A stretch of 64,000 bases of DNA from Streptomyces sp. MMBL 11-1. GTDB lineage: Bacteria; Actinomycetota; Actinomycetes; Streptomycetales; Streptomycetaceae. Both the position numbers and the translations under genes were made by a program. The notes under the pieces were generated by a model. That model searched no databases, was not told the DNA's origin, and was given only the letters and a program-made list of their open reading frames with translations. Shown piece by piece: positions 1 through 8,970 of the stretch. The stretch spans positions 7,877,001 through 7,941,000 of the forward strand of contig NZ_CP117709.1 in NCBI RefSeq assembly GCF_028622875.1. Direction: 5' to 3'. Positions within the stretch are counted from its first letter, which is position 1. Each line of letters opens with the position of its first letter.

Positions 1-118
1 GGAGGGCCGCAGCCTGCCGCAGGCCCAGGTCGGTGAGGCCGGGGCCGGGCCGCGCGGTGTCCAGGAAGTTGCCGACGTTCGACGGTGTCTGTCCGTGACG
101 GATCAGCAGCAAGCGCAT
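1..118 (-). CDS. Histidine phosphatase family protein (5' part only)
   Basis: The first 39 codons of a minus-strand gene that continues beyond the left edge. Translation from the ATG at 118 begins MRLLLIRHGQT, which is the RHG phosphohistidine motif at the N-terminus of the phosphoglycerate mutase-like (histidine phosphatase) superfamily. The motif histidine is the residue transiently phosphorylated in that family. Spacing of RHG from the start is typical, so the start is reliable. The substrate cannot be told from the fragment; these proteins act on small phosphorylated metabolites or proteins in the cytoplasm. Confidence 0.85.
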   Translation of the reverse strand, partial: MRLLLIRHGQTPSNVGNFLDTARPGPGLTDLGLRQAAAL

Positions 119-213
119 AGAACGGGTCCTGCTCCGGGCTCAGGCGCACAGGCGGCGACGGATGGATGCGCGGTCCACCCTCTCATTCGGCCGCCCCGGA
201 GGACAGCGCGACG

Positions 214-243
214 TGAGGCCTGCTCGCATGAGGCCTGCTCGCA
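214..243. repeat. 15-bp tandem duplication
   Basis: The unit TGAGGCCTGCTCGCA occurs twice head to tail (214-228 and 229-243) in the 291-bp gap between the histidine phosphatase start and the end of the phosphatase/regulator gene at 410. I see no gene in this gap. It may carry the promoter for the leftward gene beginning at 118. Confidence 0.6.
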
Positions 244-409
244 TGGCCGGAAGCGGCGCTGGGGGACTCGTGGCCGTTGCTGTCGCCTGTCCGCCCTGAG
301 ATGTCACCCGCGCGGGCCCGGGCGCGGCTCACCCCTCTCCCCGGGCCGCGCCCCGCTCCGAGGGGTGTGCCGTACCACCGCGGCGACGCGGCACACGCCT
401 GTACGGCCG

Positions 410-2539
410 TCACCGTTCCGCGACCGGCGGCGGTGCGGTGGCCGGTGGGGGAGCGGGGCCGATCTCGCACCAGACGGCCTTGCCCTCGCCCCTCGGCTCG
501 ATCCCCCAGCGCGAGGCGACCGCGTCGAGCAGGAGCAGTCCCCGGCCGGAGGTGGAGGTCTCGCCCGGCCTACGCCGACGGGGCCAGGCGCTGGACCGGT
601 CCTGGACCGACAGCCGGACCCGCCGTACCGGGTCGGGCAGCACCTCCAGGGTCAGGACCGCCCCACCCTCGGTGTGCAGGAGCACGTTCACCAACAACTC
701 GCCCGTGACGAGCTCGGCATCGTCGGCGAACTCGGCCATGTCCCAGTCGGCGAGGGCCTGGCGCACGGTCGCGCGGGCGTCCGAGAGCCCTTCCGGGTCC
801 GCCTGGTGGATGTACTGGTGCAGCCGCGGCGCGTGCGACGACCCCACGTCGGGGCTGCGGCGCAGGACGAGGAGCGCCACATCGTCCCCCGACCCCCACC
901 GTTCCCACAGCCGTTCCGACAGGTGATCGGCCAGCGCCTCGGCCCCGGCGGGCCCGGTGCTCACCTCGTTGCGCAGCGCGTCGATGCCGGTATCGAGGTC
1001 GGCTCCGGGCTCCTCCACGAGTCCGTCCGTGTACAGGACGAAGGTCTCACCGGGCACCAGGTCCAGGCGGGTCTCCGGGTACTCCTCGTCCTGGAGGTCC
1101 GTGGAGGTTCCCAGCGGCAGCCCGCCGCGCACCTGCGGGCTGCCGACCCGCCCGTCGAGGTGGCGGATCAACGGGCCGAGGTGTCCGGCCCGTACTACCT
1201 GCGCCGCTCCGGTCGCCAGGTCGACCTGGGCGTACGTGCAGGTGGCAAAGCGCTCGGTGTCCAGTTCGGCGAGGAAGCGGGAGGCCCGTGCCAGCACGGT
1301 GGCCGGCGGGTGCCCTTCGGCGGCGTACGCGCGCAGGGCGATACGCAACTGGCCCATGATCGCGGCCGCGTGGGTGTCGTGCCCCTGGACGTCCCCCACG
1401 ACAAGCCCGTAACGGTTCTTGGGCAGGGTGATCACGTCGTACCAGTCGCCACCGACCTGTCGGCCGCTCCACGCCGCGTGGTACCGGACCGCGATCTCGC
1501 CGCCCTCGACCTCCTGTATCCGGGGCGGGAGCATCGCGGACTGGAGCTGGGTGGCGAACTCCCGCTCCTCGTCGAAGAGCATCGCCCGTTGCAGGGACTG
1601 GGCCACGATGGCGGCGAGGCCCAGACACAGAATGCGCTCGTCCGCGTTGAACACCGTGCGCTCGCGGTAGAAGAGCGCCAGACCACCGAGCGACCGGGCC
1701 TGGGCCACCAGGGGAAGGTAGGCAGCCGCCCGGAATCTCAGCCTGCCGAGATGCGGTTCCAGTTCCGGGTAGCGGCGGGCGAGCGCGGCGAGAGAGGTGA
1801 TGAACCGGGGGCGTCCGCTGCGGATGGTGTCCGCGAGGGGGAGGTTGCGGTCGAGGTCGCCGGAGCCGAGCCCGTCGAGGACCTCGAGCGACTCGCCGCT
1901 CACCGCGACGATGCTCAGAGCGGAATTCTCCACGAGTCCCAGGGCGAGACCGTCGGCGCCGAGCCGGGCGAGCCCGCCGGGCCCGGTGAGGGCGGCCGTC
2001 ACGTCGTCCACGGTCACCGCGCGGGACATGGCACTTGTTGTCCGTTCAACGATATCGGTCTGGCGCTGTCGTCGTTTTTCCAGATCGAGAACGAAGGCCG
2101 AATGGGTGACCTCCGCCGTCGCGTCCCGGACGACCCCCACGATCCTGTGTGCCATCCCGTCCTTCGATCGCAGGATGCGGGCCTGGACATGGGTCCACTG
2201 CGTGGTCCCGTCGTCCAGCGGCACCCGGAAGTGGACGCTGTAGGAATTGCTGCCGCCGGTGATGGCCTCGTCGATCGTGACGTCGAGCCGAGCCCGTTCC
2301 GCCGGTTCCAGGTGCTCCAGCAGTGCCCCCGGGCGCGCGTCGAACGTCGCCGGATCCACGCCGAACACCATGAGCCCGGCCTCGTCGATGTCCAGTGTCC
2401 GGGTGTCCAGGTCCCAGTCGAAACTGCCGGTCCGATTCATGGCGAGGCGTTCCGTCGGCCGGATCTCACCGTTGGACTTCCGGTCGATCCGGCGGAGCGG
2501 AGGGGCTTCGGCGTCCTGCGGCCGTTCGTCGTCGGTCAT
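410..2539 (-). CDS. PAS-GAF-PP2C (SpoIIE) phosphatase with C-terminal HATPase domain
   Basis: A 709-aa multidomain signalling protein. An N-terminal PAS-like sensor (about 20-150) is followed by a GAF-like domain (about 170-320), a SpoIIE/PP2C serine phosphatase domain (about 340-550; GGDWYD and GDVQGHD metal-binding motifs) and a C-terminal anti-sigma-factor-like ATPase (about 575-709, ending with a GRGLLLL-type glycine-rich loop). Such proteins in streptomycetes couple kinase and phosphatase activity on anti-sigma-factor antagonists. The ATG at 2539 is preferred over an in-frame ATG at 2614 because GGAG lies 7 nt upstream and the extra 25 residues are low-complexity. The ligand is unknown. 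It is transcribed divergently from the hydrolase gene at 2828. Confidence 0.88.
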   Translation of the reverse strand: MTDDERPQDAEAPPLRRIDRKSNGEIRPTERLAMNRTGSFDWDLDTRTLDIDEAGLMVFGVDPATFDARPGALLEHLEPAERARLDVTIDEAITGGSNSYSVHFRVPLDDGTTQWTHVQARILRSKDGMAHRIVGVVRDATAEVTHSAFVLDLEKRRQRQTDIVERTTSAMSRAVTVDDVTAALTGPGGLARLGADGLALGLVENSALSIVAVSGESLEVLDGLGSGDLDRNLPLADTIRSGRPRFITSLAALARRYPELEPHLGRLRFRAAAYLPLVAQARSLGGLALFYRERTVFNADERILCLGLAAIVAQSLQRAMLFDEEREFATQLQSAMLPPRIQEVEGGEIAVRYHAAWSGRQVGGDWYDVITLPKNRYGLVVGDVQGHDTHAAAIMGQLRIALRAYAAEGHPPATVLARASRFLAELDTERFATCTYAQVDLATGAAQVVRAGHLGPLIRHLDGRVGSPQVRGGLPLGTSTDLQDEEYPETRLDLVPGETFVLYTDGLVEEPGADLDTGIDALRNEVSTGPAGAEALADHLSERLWERWGSGDDVALLVLRRSPDVGSSHAPRLHQYIHQADPEGLSDARATVRQALADWDMAEFADDAELVTGELLVNVLLHTEGGAVLTLEVLPDPVRRVRLSVQDRSSAWPRRRRPGETSTSGRGLLLLDAVASRWGIEPRGEGKAVWCEIGPAPPPATAPPPVAER

Positions 2540-2827
2540 TCCAGCTCCGGAGGTCGTCCGGCGGGGCCGCACGTCGGCGGACCCCGTAGGCCTCAATTGT
2601 CGAGCCGCATCCATCGGAGTGCCACAGGGCTCGCCCGCGATGCCTTACGCCCGCGCCGCCTCGCGCTCCCGCGTGCCCGCTCCCGAGCGCACGGGTCCCC
2701 GGTCCCGCCCTCCACCGGCCCCGCGGCTCCCGGCACCGATCCGGGGGCGCGGAGTGGCGGCCGACGGCCTTCCGCGATCATGGAGGGCGACGCACGTGTC
2801 CACGAGCCCGGCGAGCGGAGCGCACGC

Positions 2828-4018
2828 ATGAACGACGACCAGCCCGTCCTGCTGGAGAAGAGGGGCGCGTGCCTGCGCCTCACGCTGAACCGCCCCCGGG
2901 CGCTCAATGCCCTCAGCCACACCATGGTGAGGCTTCTCGACGAGGCCCTGTCCCTTGCCGAGCAGGACGACTCGATCGCATCCGTACTGCTGTCCGGGGC
3001 CGGTGACCGGGGTCTGTGCGCGGGTGGCGACATCCGCGCCCTGCACGACGACGCACGGGCCTCGGGACGGGCTTCCCTGGAGTTCTGGCGTGACGAGTAC
3101 CGCCTCAATGCCCGCATCGCCCGCTTCCCCAAGCCGTACGTCGCACTGATGGACGGCATCGTGATGGGCGGAGGGGTCGGAGTGTCGGCCCACTCCGCGA
3201 TCCGTGTCGTCACCGAACGGTCACGCGTCGCCATGCCCGAGACCGCGATCGGCTTCGTGCCCGACGTCGGGGGCACTCGCCTGCTGGCCGCCGCCCCCGG
3301 CGAACTGGGCACCCATCTGGCGCTCACGGGACGCTCCGTCGGGGCGGCCGACGCCGTTCTCTGCGGTCTGGCCGATCACCACGTCCCGGCCCGTCTTCTG
3401 CCCGAGCTGACCGACGCGCTGGGCGAGCCGGCCGGTCCGGACACGTCGGTGGCGGACATCGTCCAGCGCTTCGCCACGGAGCCGCCGCCCGGTGAGCTCG
3501 CGGCGCAACGCGACTGGATCGACGGTTGCTACGCGGCGGACAGGGTGGAGGACATCCTTCGACAGCTGCGCGACAGCGGTGTTCCCGCGGCGGAGGCGGC
3601 CGCGGACGAACTCCTGACCAAGTCGCCGCTCGCGCTCAAGGTCACGCTCGCCGCGGTCCGCCGGGCAGCCCGGCTCGACAGCCTGGAGGCCGTGCTCGAT
3701 CAGGAGTTCCGTGTCTCCAGCCGGGTGTTCGAACACCCCGACTTCGTGGAAGGCGTGCGAGCCCGGATCATCGACAAGGACAACGAACCGCAGTGGAAGC
3801 CGGGCTCCCTCGTGGAGGTCGACGACCAGGAGGTCGCCCGGTTCTTCGCACCGCTCGGCCCCGGCGAACAGGAGCTCGGACTCGCTCCGGAGCCTGCACA
3901 CGCCCCCGTCGACGAGGGGCAGGCCGGACAGGGCGGGCCGGCAGGCGCACCCCCGCTGCGCCTGGGCGTGTTGCGAAAGGAACGCCGAGCAGGCAGGACT
4001 TTCGAAGCCCGCCCCTAA
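2828..4018 (+). CDS. 3-Hydroxyisobutyryl-CoA hydrolase / enoyl-CoA hydratase family
   Basis: A 396-aa crotonase-fold protein. The N-terminal crotonase region (LTLNRPRALNALS, then GAGDRGLCAGGDIR for the CoA/oxyanion pocket) is followed by PETAIGFVPDVGGTR. That stretch carries the Glu and Asp expected of 3-hydroxyisobutyryl-CoA hydrolases rather than hydratases. The C-terminal module ends near FAPLG, as usual for the family. The predicted reaction is hydrolysis of 3-hydroxyisobutyryl-CoA in valine catabolism. The ATG at 2828 has GGAG about 9 nt upstream. The last ~40 residues after FAPLGPGEQELG look like non-family sequence, and the TAA stop overlaps the left boundary of a MITE-like element, so the tail may be altered by that insertion. 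Confidence 0.88.
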   Translation: MNDDQPVLLEKRGACLRLTLNRPRALNALSHTMVRLLDEALSLAEQDDSIASVLLSGAGDRGLCAGGDIRALHDDARASGRASLEFWRDEYRLNARIARFPKPYVALMDGIVMGGGVGVSAHSAIRVVTERSRVAMPETAIGFVPDVGGTRLLAAAPGELGTHLALTGRSVGAADAVLCGLADHHVPARLLPELTDALGEPAGPDTSVADIVQRFATEPPPGELAAQRDWIDGCYAADRVEDILRQLRDSGVPAAEAAADELLTKSPLALKVTLAAVRRAARLDSLEAVLDQEFRVSSRVFEHPDFVEGVRARIIDKDNEPQWKPGSLVEVDDQEVARFFAPLGPGEQELGLAPEPAHAPVDEGQAGQGGPAGAPPLRLGVLRKERRAGRTFEARP

Positions 4019-4181
4019 GGGCTGTCCCGCAATTCCCGGCGGGCGCGCGACGACAGCTACGGCACCTCGCCGCGTTGTCGGAACGTCCACATACATCCAG
4101 TATGCGGACGTCCCTCCGCCTTGCGATGCACCGCATCTGACGCCGCGCGCCTATCCACCGGGAATTGCGGGACAGCCCTTA
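4016..4181. mobile_element. MITE-like element, copy 1 (perfect 23-24 bp terminal inverted repeats)
   Basis: A 166-bp element with perfect terminal inverted repeats: GGGCTGTCCCGCAATTCCCG at the left end and its exact complement at the right, with flanking TA on both sides (a TA duplication, or TIRs ending in TAAGGG/CCCTTA). It has no transposase. A second copy of identical length, about 85% identical by hand alignment, is at 25728-25893. The TA/TNA target and short TIRs are compatible with a non-autonomous relative of IS630- or IS5-type elements, which is inference. Both flanking convergent genes end in TAA codons formed at the element boundaries (4016-4018 on +, 4179-4181 on -). Confidence 0.8.
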
Positions 4182-4406
4182 ACCGTCGCTGCCGGAGAGG
4201 CTCGGCTGCAATGCCCGTACGAGAGCGAACAGCCGGTCCTCGTTGCCGGTCAGCCCCGCGCTGCGCAGGGCACGGTCGGCCTCCCTCATCGGAGACGTGA
4301 GCAGCGGCAGGTAGACCGGGGCGTCGTCGGGGTCCGCGAGCGCTGCCCGGGTGGCTTCCAGCAGGCGGACGTACGCCTGCGCCGCGGCGAGCTCGTCGTT
4401 GTCCAT
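4179..4406 (-). CDS. Hypothetical protein, 75 aa
   Basis: A small, acidic, Ala/Leu-rich, probably helical protein with no domain I recognise and no membrane segment or signal peptide. The ATG at 4406 has a good ribosome-binding site (GAGGAG, about 9 nt away). The stop TAA sits on the right boundary of the MITE-like element, so the original C-terminus may have been longer or different. It lies 67 bp downstream of another small hypothetical gene on the same strand and may be co-transcribed with it. Confidence 0.6.
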   Translation of the reverse strand: MDNDELAAAQAYVRLLEATRAALADPDDAPVYLPLLTSPMREADRALRSAGLTGNEDRLFALVRALQPSLSGSDG

Positions 4407-4473
4407 CTCAGCATCTCCTCGTCAGAGCTGTCGGACCGTCAAGCATCCCCCATGGGTCTGACAACGCCGCCCC

Positions 4474-4968
4474 TCAGGTTCGGCCGTGCCCTCCGGACAC
4501 CCCGCCCGGCGGTTCCACCTCCAGGTAACGTCGCTTGCGCGGACCCCGATAAAGCAGCACCGTCCAGCCCAGTTCCCGCAAGGCCGAAGCGCAGCCGGCC
4601 AGCGCTTCCTCCTCGTCGTGAGCCGCGCCACTGCCAGGTGGCCCGGTCCACTCGACCCGTACCGAACCGGCCGACTCCCCGTCGCTCACCCGGTATCCGG
4701 CCGATACGCGGCGTCCCGACGGGTCCACGGCCGAAGGGGTGGCACCCGACCTCTCCAGCGCCAACGCGACCGCTCTGACCGGGCGGTTCATTTCCCACGG
4801 AGCCGGTGCGGCCACAGGGTCGGGCTGCCCGGCCCCGGTGAGCCGGCGGATCTGCAGCAGCCCATCGAACGCGGTCCGCACCGAAGCGGCTCGTGCCGCC
4901 GGGGGCTCGGCGGCCGGTGGGCCGTCACCGGTCGCAGGCTCGAATCCGCTGTTCTCCCCGATGCCCAT
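4474..4968 (-). CDS. Hypothetical protein, 164 aa
   Basis: A cytoplasmic-looking protein without recognised motifs. The N-terminal 30 residues are Pro/Ala-rich and probably disordered. The rest is mixed alpha/beta with several Arg and Trp residues. A strong GAGGGG site lies 6 nt before the ATG at 4968, which supports the gene and its start. It may be in one transcript with the 75-aa gene downstream. I cannot assign a function. Confidence 0.6.
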   Translation of the reverse strand: MGIGENSGFEPATGDGPPAAEPPAARAASVRTAFDGLLQIRRLTGAGQPDPVAAPAPWEMNRPVRAVALALERSGATPSAVDPSGRRVSAGYRVSDGESAGSVRVEWTGPPGSGAAHDEEEALAGCASALRELGWTVLLYRGPRKRRYLEVEPPGGVSGGHGRT

Positions 4969-5058
4969 GCGTCCCCCTCGCGTTCCGTACCGTGCCCAGT
5001 GTGCACCGGGGGCAAGAACACCGGGCAGCCCTGCCCCGACCCTGAGCGCGACCTCCGC

Positions 5059-5577
5059 TCAGCTTCCGGTGCCCCGGGCGTCCGCCTCCAGGGCCGCCTT
5101 GAGACGCTTCAACGTCGTACGGATGTTGCCGCGCTGGAACTGCGCGAAGGTCTTCCCGCCCGTCGCCACGCGGTCGAAGGCATGGGCGAGGAAGTCGGGC
5201 CAGCGGCGCCGGTCGTCGGTCCACGTCTCGGTGACCCGGGTCGCACCGTCCACCTCCTCGAAACGGTACTCCCACGTGGCGATCGGCCCCGGAAGCCGAG
5301 GGCGCCGCAGACCGATCGCGTGCACCCGGAAGGCGAAGCGCTCGCCGGGGTCGGCCGCCGTCACCGTGCACCGTGTTGTCCAGCGTGCCGCACCGCGCTT
5401 GTTCCGGCCCTCGAAGACCATGCCGACGTACGCACCGCGCTGATCGCCGTGCACGGTCGCACCATGGTTCTCGGGGCTCCAACGCCCCATGGCCGTGGGG
5501 TCGCTGAGCTGTTCGTAGACCTGCGCCGGGGTGGCGGCGATGAGGATGCTGTCGGCTACGGACATGATGCGGGGCAT
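5059..5577 (-). CDS. SRPBCC family protein (START/Bet v1-like)
   Basis: A 172-aa protein of the polyketide cyclase/dehydrase-like SRPBCC fold. It begins with a strand-forming SVADSILIAATPAQVYEQLSD-like segment typical of the family. A WSPENHGATV region, an EYRFEEVDGATRVTETW core and a C-terminal helix (FAQFQRGNIRTTLKRLKAAL) that closes the hydrophobic cavity follow. These proteins bind lipids or other hydrophobic ligands; the ligand cannot be inferred. The ATG at 5577 is chosen over an upstream in-frame start at 5715 because AAGGGAG precedes it at the right distance and homology-like sequence begins there. Confidence 0.8.
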   Translation of the reverse strand: MPRIMSVADSILIAATPAQVYEQLSDPTAMGRWSPENHGATVHGDQRGAYVGMVFEGRNKRGAARWTTRCTVTAADPGERFAFRVHAIGLRRPRLPGPIATWEYRFEEVDGATRVTETWTDDRRRWPDFLAHAFDRVATGGKTFAQFQRGNIRTTLKRLKAALEADARGTGS

Positions 5578-5661
5578 GGGGCCACTCCCTTGTCCACGGC
5601 CGTCGACGGACCACGCCCAGGTGCCGTACGGGCCGTGGGCAGGCACCCGGGACCCATACCT

Positions 5662-5673
5662 TACTTGCGAGTA
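5662..5673. promoter_or_regulatory. Candidate TetR-type operator upstream of the SRPBCC gene
   Basis: The sequence TACTTGCGAGTA has the inverted arms TACT-N4-AGTA, a spacing seen in several actinobacterial TetR-family operators. It lies 85-97 bp upstream of the SRPBCC start in an otherwise empty 210-bp gap. No TetR gene is adjacent, so the regulator would be encoded elsewhere. The functional assignment is inference. Confidence 0.35.
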
Positions 5674-5787
5674 GATTCTATGGTGAGGCGGGTAGCGGGA
5701 GGAGGTCCGGAGCACAGGGCCCGCACATCCCCGTTTCCCGCCCGGCCGGATGGTCGCCCGGTCGTCCCTCCCGCGTGACGCCCGGTG

Positions 5788-6447
5788 TCAGGCGCGCCAC
5801 TCCGCCGTGCGCTCCGGCGACGCTTCCGAGAGGGCCTTCACGATGGCGTCGACGTCGCCCTGGCTGCCGTACACCGGAGTACCGGGCTGCTGGCGCCACG
5901 AATCGTCCAGGCCGCCGCTGTCGACCGTGTCGAAGCCCAGCGCGTCGATGAGGTCGCGGACCGCCTGCTTGGCCGTCGGGTCGTCGCCGGCCACCGGGAG
6001 CGCCTGCCGGCCGGGAGTGTTCCGCGGACGGCCCCGGTCCAGGATGTCCTGGGCGTACGTGCCGTTGAACGCCTTGATTACGGGGTGGCCGATCTGCCGC
6101 TCCGTCCACCGGCTCTCGGGCAGCCCGTCCTCGATGGCGGCGATGCGGCCGTCGCGCTGCCGCGGGTAGTAGTTGCCCGTGTCGATGACCGCGGCTCCCT
6201 CCGCCGCGTCGTCGAGGAATCCGGCGGGCAGATCGGGCACGGCCTTCAGGGGCACGGTGACGACGACCACCTGGGCGCCCCGCGCGGCCTCCGAGGCGGC
6301 CACCGGTTTCGCCCCGGTCTCTTCGGCGAGGGCGGTGAGTGTGTGGGGGCCGCGGGAGTTGGCGACCGCGACCTCGTGCCCGAGTGCGGTCAGACGGCGC
6401 GTCAGGTTGCCACCGATGTTGCCCGCGCCGATGATGCCGATCTTCAT
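5788..6447 (-). CDS. NADPH-dependent F420 reductase-like oxidoreductase
   Basis: A 219-aa Rossmann protein starting MKIGIIGAGNIGGNL, with the GxGxxG dinucleotide-binding motif and, at the end of the second strand, VANSRGP, as in the NADP-binding coenzyme-F420-dependent oxidoreductase family. Later segments VIDTGNYYP and AFNGTYAQDI are typical of that family. It is predicted to transfer hydride between NADP(H) and F420 or an unknown small substrate in the cytoplasm. The ATG at 6447 has GGAAGG upstream. The family also includes ferric-reductase-like domains and proteins whose F420 use is unproven, so the acceptor is uncertain. It is divergent from ctaD. Confidence 0.82.
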   Translation of the reverse strand: MKIGIIGAGNIGGNLTRRLTALGHEVAVANSRGPHTLTALAEETGAKPVAASEAARGAQVVVVTVPLKAVPDLPAGFLDDAAEGAAVIDTGNYYPRQRDGRIAAIEDGLPESRWTERQIGHPVIKAFNGTYAQDILDRGRPRNTPGRQALPVAGDDPTAKQAVRDLIDALGFDTVDSGGLDDSWRQQPGTPVYGSQGDVDAIVKALSEASPERTAEWRA

Positions 6448-6750
6448 GGATCCGACCTTCCGAAACGTGCCGAGTGGACAGGAGCGAGGAGAGAAGTGGT
6501 TCTGTCGATTCACCAACTCCGGCGCCGGAGTGGCTATTCCGTTGTTCACGAGGGAATATCTGATCGGATCCCGGACGTTGACGCCATCTTTCGGACGCGT
6601 CGGCCGAGGCCGGAGCGCTCGCCGTAGGCCATTTGAGTGTCCTTGTCGGCCGCTCGCCCCGGACGGGGAAGGATGTCCCACCGCACCGATCGCCGCGGGT
6701 CCATTCTGGTCGCCGAGTCCACACGGGCCGTCGACCGAAGGAGCGTCGTA
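6448..6750. other. Divergent intergenic region with two palindromes
   Basis: A 303-bp gap between the F420-reductase-like gene and ctaD. It contains a perfect 16-bp palindrome (ACTCCGGCGCCGGAGT, 6516-6531) and an inverted repeat TATTCC-N12-GGAATA (6535-6558). The two are adjacent and could be operator sites for either divergent gene. I found no convincing small gene here. An in-frame upstream extension of ctaD exists but lacks a ribosome-binding site. Confidence 0.5.
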
Positions 6751-8481
6751 GTGACGACGAGGGGCATCTCGCAACCGGTGGAGACCGATACCGCCGACCA
6801 GGACGAAATGCCGGTACGGCGCGGCGAACCCGGCAACGTGGTCATCAAATGGATGACCAGCACGGACCACAAGACCATCGGCACGCTCTATCTCGTCACC
6901 TCCTTCGCGTTCTTCTGCGTAGGAGGGCTCATGGCGCTGGTGATGCGGGCCGAGCTGGCCCGGCCCGGTATTCAACTGATCTCCAACGAGCAGTTCAACC
7001 AGGCGTTCACGATGCACGGCACGATCATGCTACTGATGTTCGCGACGCCGCTGTTCGCCGGATTCGCGAACTGGATCATGCCGCTGCAGATCGGCGCGCC
7101 CGACGTGGCGTTCCCCCGGCTGAACATGCTCGCCTACTGGCTGTACCTCTTCGGCTCGCTCATCGCGGTGGCCGGATTTCTCACCCCGCAGGGCGCCGCG
7201 GACTTCGGCTGGTTCGCCTACGCCCCGCTCAATGACGCGGTCCGCTCGCCGGGCATCGGCGCCGACATGTGGATCATGGGCCTCGCGTTCTCCGGCTTCG
7301 GCACGATCCTCGGCTCCGTCAACTTCATCACCACGATCATCTGCATGCGCGCACCCGGCATGACGATGTTCCGCATGCCGATCTTCGTCTGGAACGTCCT
7401 GCTGACCGGTGTTCTGGTCCTGCTGGCCTTCCCGGTCCTCGCCGCGGCCCTGCTGGCGCTGGAGGCCGACCGCAAGTTCGGTGCGCACGTCTTCGACGCG
7501 GCCAACGGCGGCGCCCTGCTGTGGCAGCACTTGTTCTGGTTCTTCGGCCACCCGGAGGTCTACATCATCGCCCTGCCGTTCTTCGGCATCGTCACCGAGA
7601 TCTTCCCGGTCTTCAGCCGCAAACCGGTCTTCGGCTACATCGGCCTGGTCGCGGCCACCATCGCCATCGCAGGCCTGTCCGCGACCGTGTGGGCGCACCA
7701 CATGTTCGTCACGGGAGGGGTGCTGCTGCCGTTCTTCTCGTTCATGACCTTCCTCATCGCCGTGCCGACCGGCGTGAAGTTCTTCAACTGGATCGGAACG
7801 ATGTGGAAGGGCTCCCTCTCCGTGGAGACCCCGATGCTCTGGGCGGTCGGGTTTCTGGTCACCTTCCTGTTCGGCGGTCTGACCGGGATCATCCTCGCCT
7901 CACCGCCCCTTGACTTCCATGTCTCCGACTCGTACTTCGTCGTCGCCCATTTCCATTACGTCGTATTCGGCACCGTGGTGTTCGCGATGTTCGCCGGATT
8001 CCACTTCTGGTGGCCGAAGTTCACCGGGAAGATGTTGGACGAACGCCTCGGGAAGATGACGTTCTGGACACTGTTCGTGGGATTCCACGGCACGTTCCTG
8101 GTGCAGCACTGGCTCGGCGCCGAGGGCATGCCGCGTCGGTACGCGGACTATCTCGACGCCGACGGCTTCACCGCGCTGAACACGATCTCCACTGTTTCCT
8201 CCTTCCTTCTCGGCCTGTCGATGCTGCCGTTCTTCTACAACATCTGGAAGACCGCGAAGTACGGCAGGAAGATCGAGGTCGACGACCCGTGGGGTTACGG
8301 CCGTTCGCTGGAGTGGGCGACTTCCTGCCCGCCGCCGCGGCACAACTTCGTCACCCTGCCGCGGATCCGTTCCGAATCCCCGGCGTTCGACCTGCACCAC
8401 CCGGCGCTCCGTTCGCTGGAAGAAGCCACCAACCGTCCCCAGAACTCCACGATCGTCGCCCCGGGGGACAAGCACGAGTGA
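6751..8481 (+). CDS. ctaD: Cytochrome c oxidase subunit I
   Basis: A 576-aa heme-copper oxidase subunit I with about twelve membrane helices. Visible signature segments include [20 protein letters not shown] (Cu-B His-Tyr region), WAHHMFVTG and [11 protein letters not shown] (heme and Cu-B ligands). It is the catalytic subunit of the aa3-type terminal oxidase in the cytoplasmic membrane, reducing O2 and pumping protons. The GTG at 6751 is chosen because GAAGGAG lies 8 nt upstream and the length then matches actinobacterial CtaD. Subunits II, III and the bc1 genes are not in the window, so this is a solitary, possibly second, ctaD copy. Confidence 0.95.
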   Translation: MTTRGISQPVETDTADQDEMPVRRGEPGNVVIKWMTSTDHKTIGTLYLVTSFAFFCVGGLMALVMRAELARPGIQLISNEQFNQAFTMHGTIMLLMFATPLFAGFANWIMPLQIGAPDVAFPRLNMLAYWLYLFGSLIAVAGFLTPQGAADFGWFAYAPLNDAVRSPGIGADMWIMGLAFSGFGTILGSVNFITTIICMRAPGMTMFRMPIFVWNVLLTGVLVLLAFPVLAAALLALEADRKFGAHVFDAANGGALLWQHLFWFFGHPEVYIIALPFFGIVTEIFPVFSRKPVFGYIGLVAATIAIAGLSATVWAHHMFVTGGVLLPFFSFMTFLIAVPTGVKFFNWIGTMWKGSLSVETPMLWAVGFLVTFLFGGLTGIILASPPLDFHVSDSYFVVAHFHYVVFGTVVFAMFAGFHFWWPKFTGKMLDERLGKMTFWTLFVGFHGTFLVQHWLGAEGMPRRYADYLDADGFTALNTISTVSSFLLGLSMLPFFYNIWKTAKYGRKIEVDDPWGYGRSLEWATSCPPPRHNFVTLPRIRSESPAFDLHHPALRSLEEATNRPQNSTIVAPGDKHE

Positions 8482-8523
8482 ACACGGTCCCAGCCATGCG
8501 CGTGCGAGGGAGAGGAGGACAGG

Positions 8524-8865
8524 GTGAAACCCGACAAGGACTGCGCCCGGGGCCTGGCGCAACTGGAGGGCTTTCTGCTGTGGAACGCCGAGGTGGAGCG
8601 GGCGCGACGACAGGCACGGCGGTTCACCGACCGGTTGCCCTGGTTGACCACGGCGCAGCGTGAGGACGTCGAGCGGGTGTTCATCGCCGAGCGCGTCGCC
8701 GCTTCCCGGGAGTCGCTCACCCGCGTCCGCGACCGCGCGGACGAACTGCGTGAGGAGTACACCGGGCGTTACCTCCGGCTCCGGGCCCGCTGCGTCGCCG
8801 TCTCGGCCGGCGCGGTGGGCGCGGCGACCTGCCTCGGGACGGCGCTGACGTTGGTCCTGCGCTGA
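8524..8865 (+). CDS. Small protein with C-terminal membrane segment, ctaD partner
   Basis: A 113-aa protein with a GTG start and a strong GAGGAGGAC site. The first ~85 residues are charged and helical (many Arg/Glu). The last ~25 form one hydrophobic segment (AVSAGAVGAATCLGTAL), so it should be a tail-anchored membrane protein. It begins 42 bp after ctaD on the same strand and is presumably in the same transcript, which suggests a role with the oxidase. I do not recognise a named family. Confidence 0.7.
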   Translation: MKPDKDCARGLAQLEGFLLWNAEVERARRQARRFTDRLPWLTTAQREDVERVFIAERVAASRESLTRVRDRADELREEYTGRYLRLRARCVAVSAGAVGAATCLGTALTLVLR

Positions 8866-8907
8866 CACCGCGCGAGCCGCGGTGAGGTGCCGCGAGGTCC
8901 GGCGTGT

Positions 8908-8936
8908 CCGGGGCGGCCGGTCGTCGGCCGCCCCGG
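8908..8936. terminator. Bidirectional hairpin terminator
   Basis: A perfect 11-bp GC stem (CCGGGGCGGCC and its complement) with a 7-nt loop, placed between the convergent ctaD-partner gene and the VOC gene. No T-run follows, as is common for streptomycete terminators. Confidence 0.7.
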
Positions 8937-8970
8937 GCGGACCCGGGGCGCGCGAGCGGTGCCGGAACGG

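Noticed and set aside
95..2827. A plus-strand reading frame running from 95 into the hydrolase gene (1307 codons in total)
   Set aside because: Only the part from 2828 has crotonase homology. The first ~900 codons are antisense to the SpoIIE phosphatase gene, with Arg/Gly/Pro-rich shadow composition.
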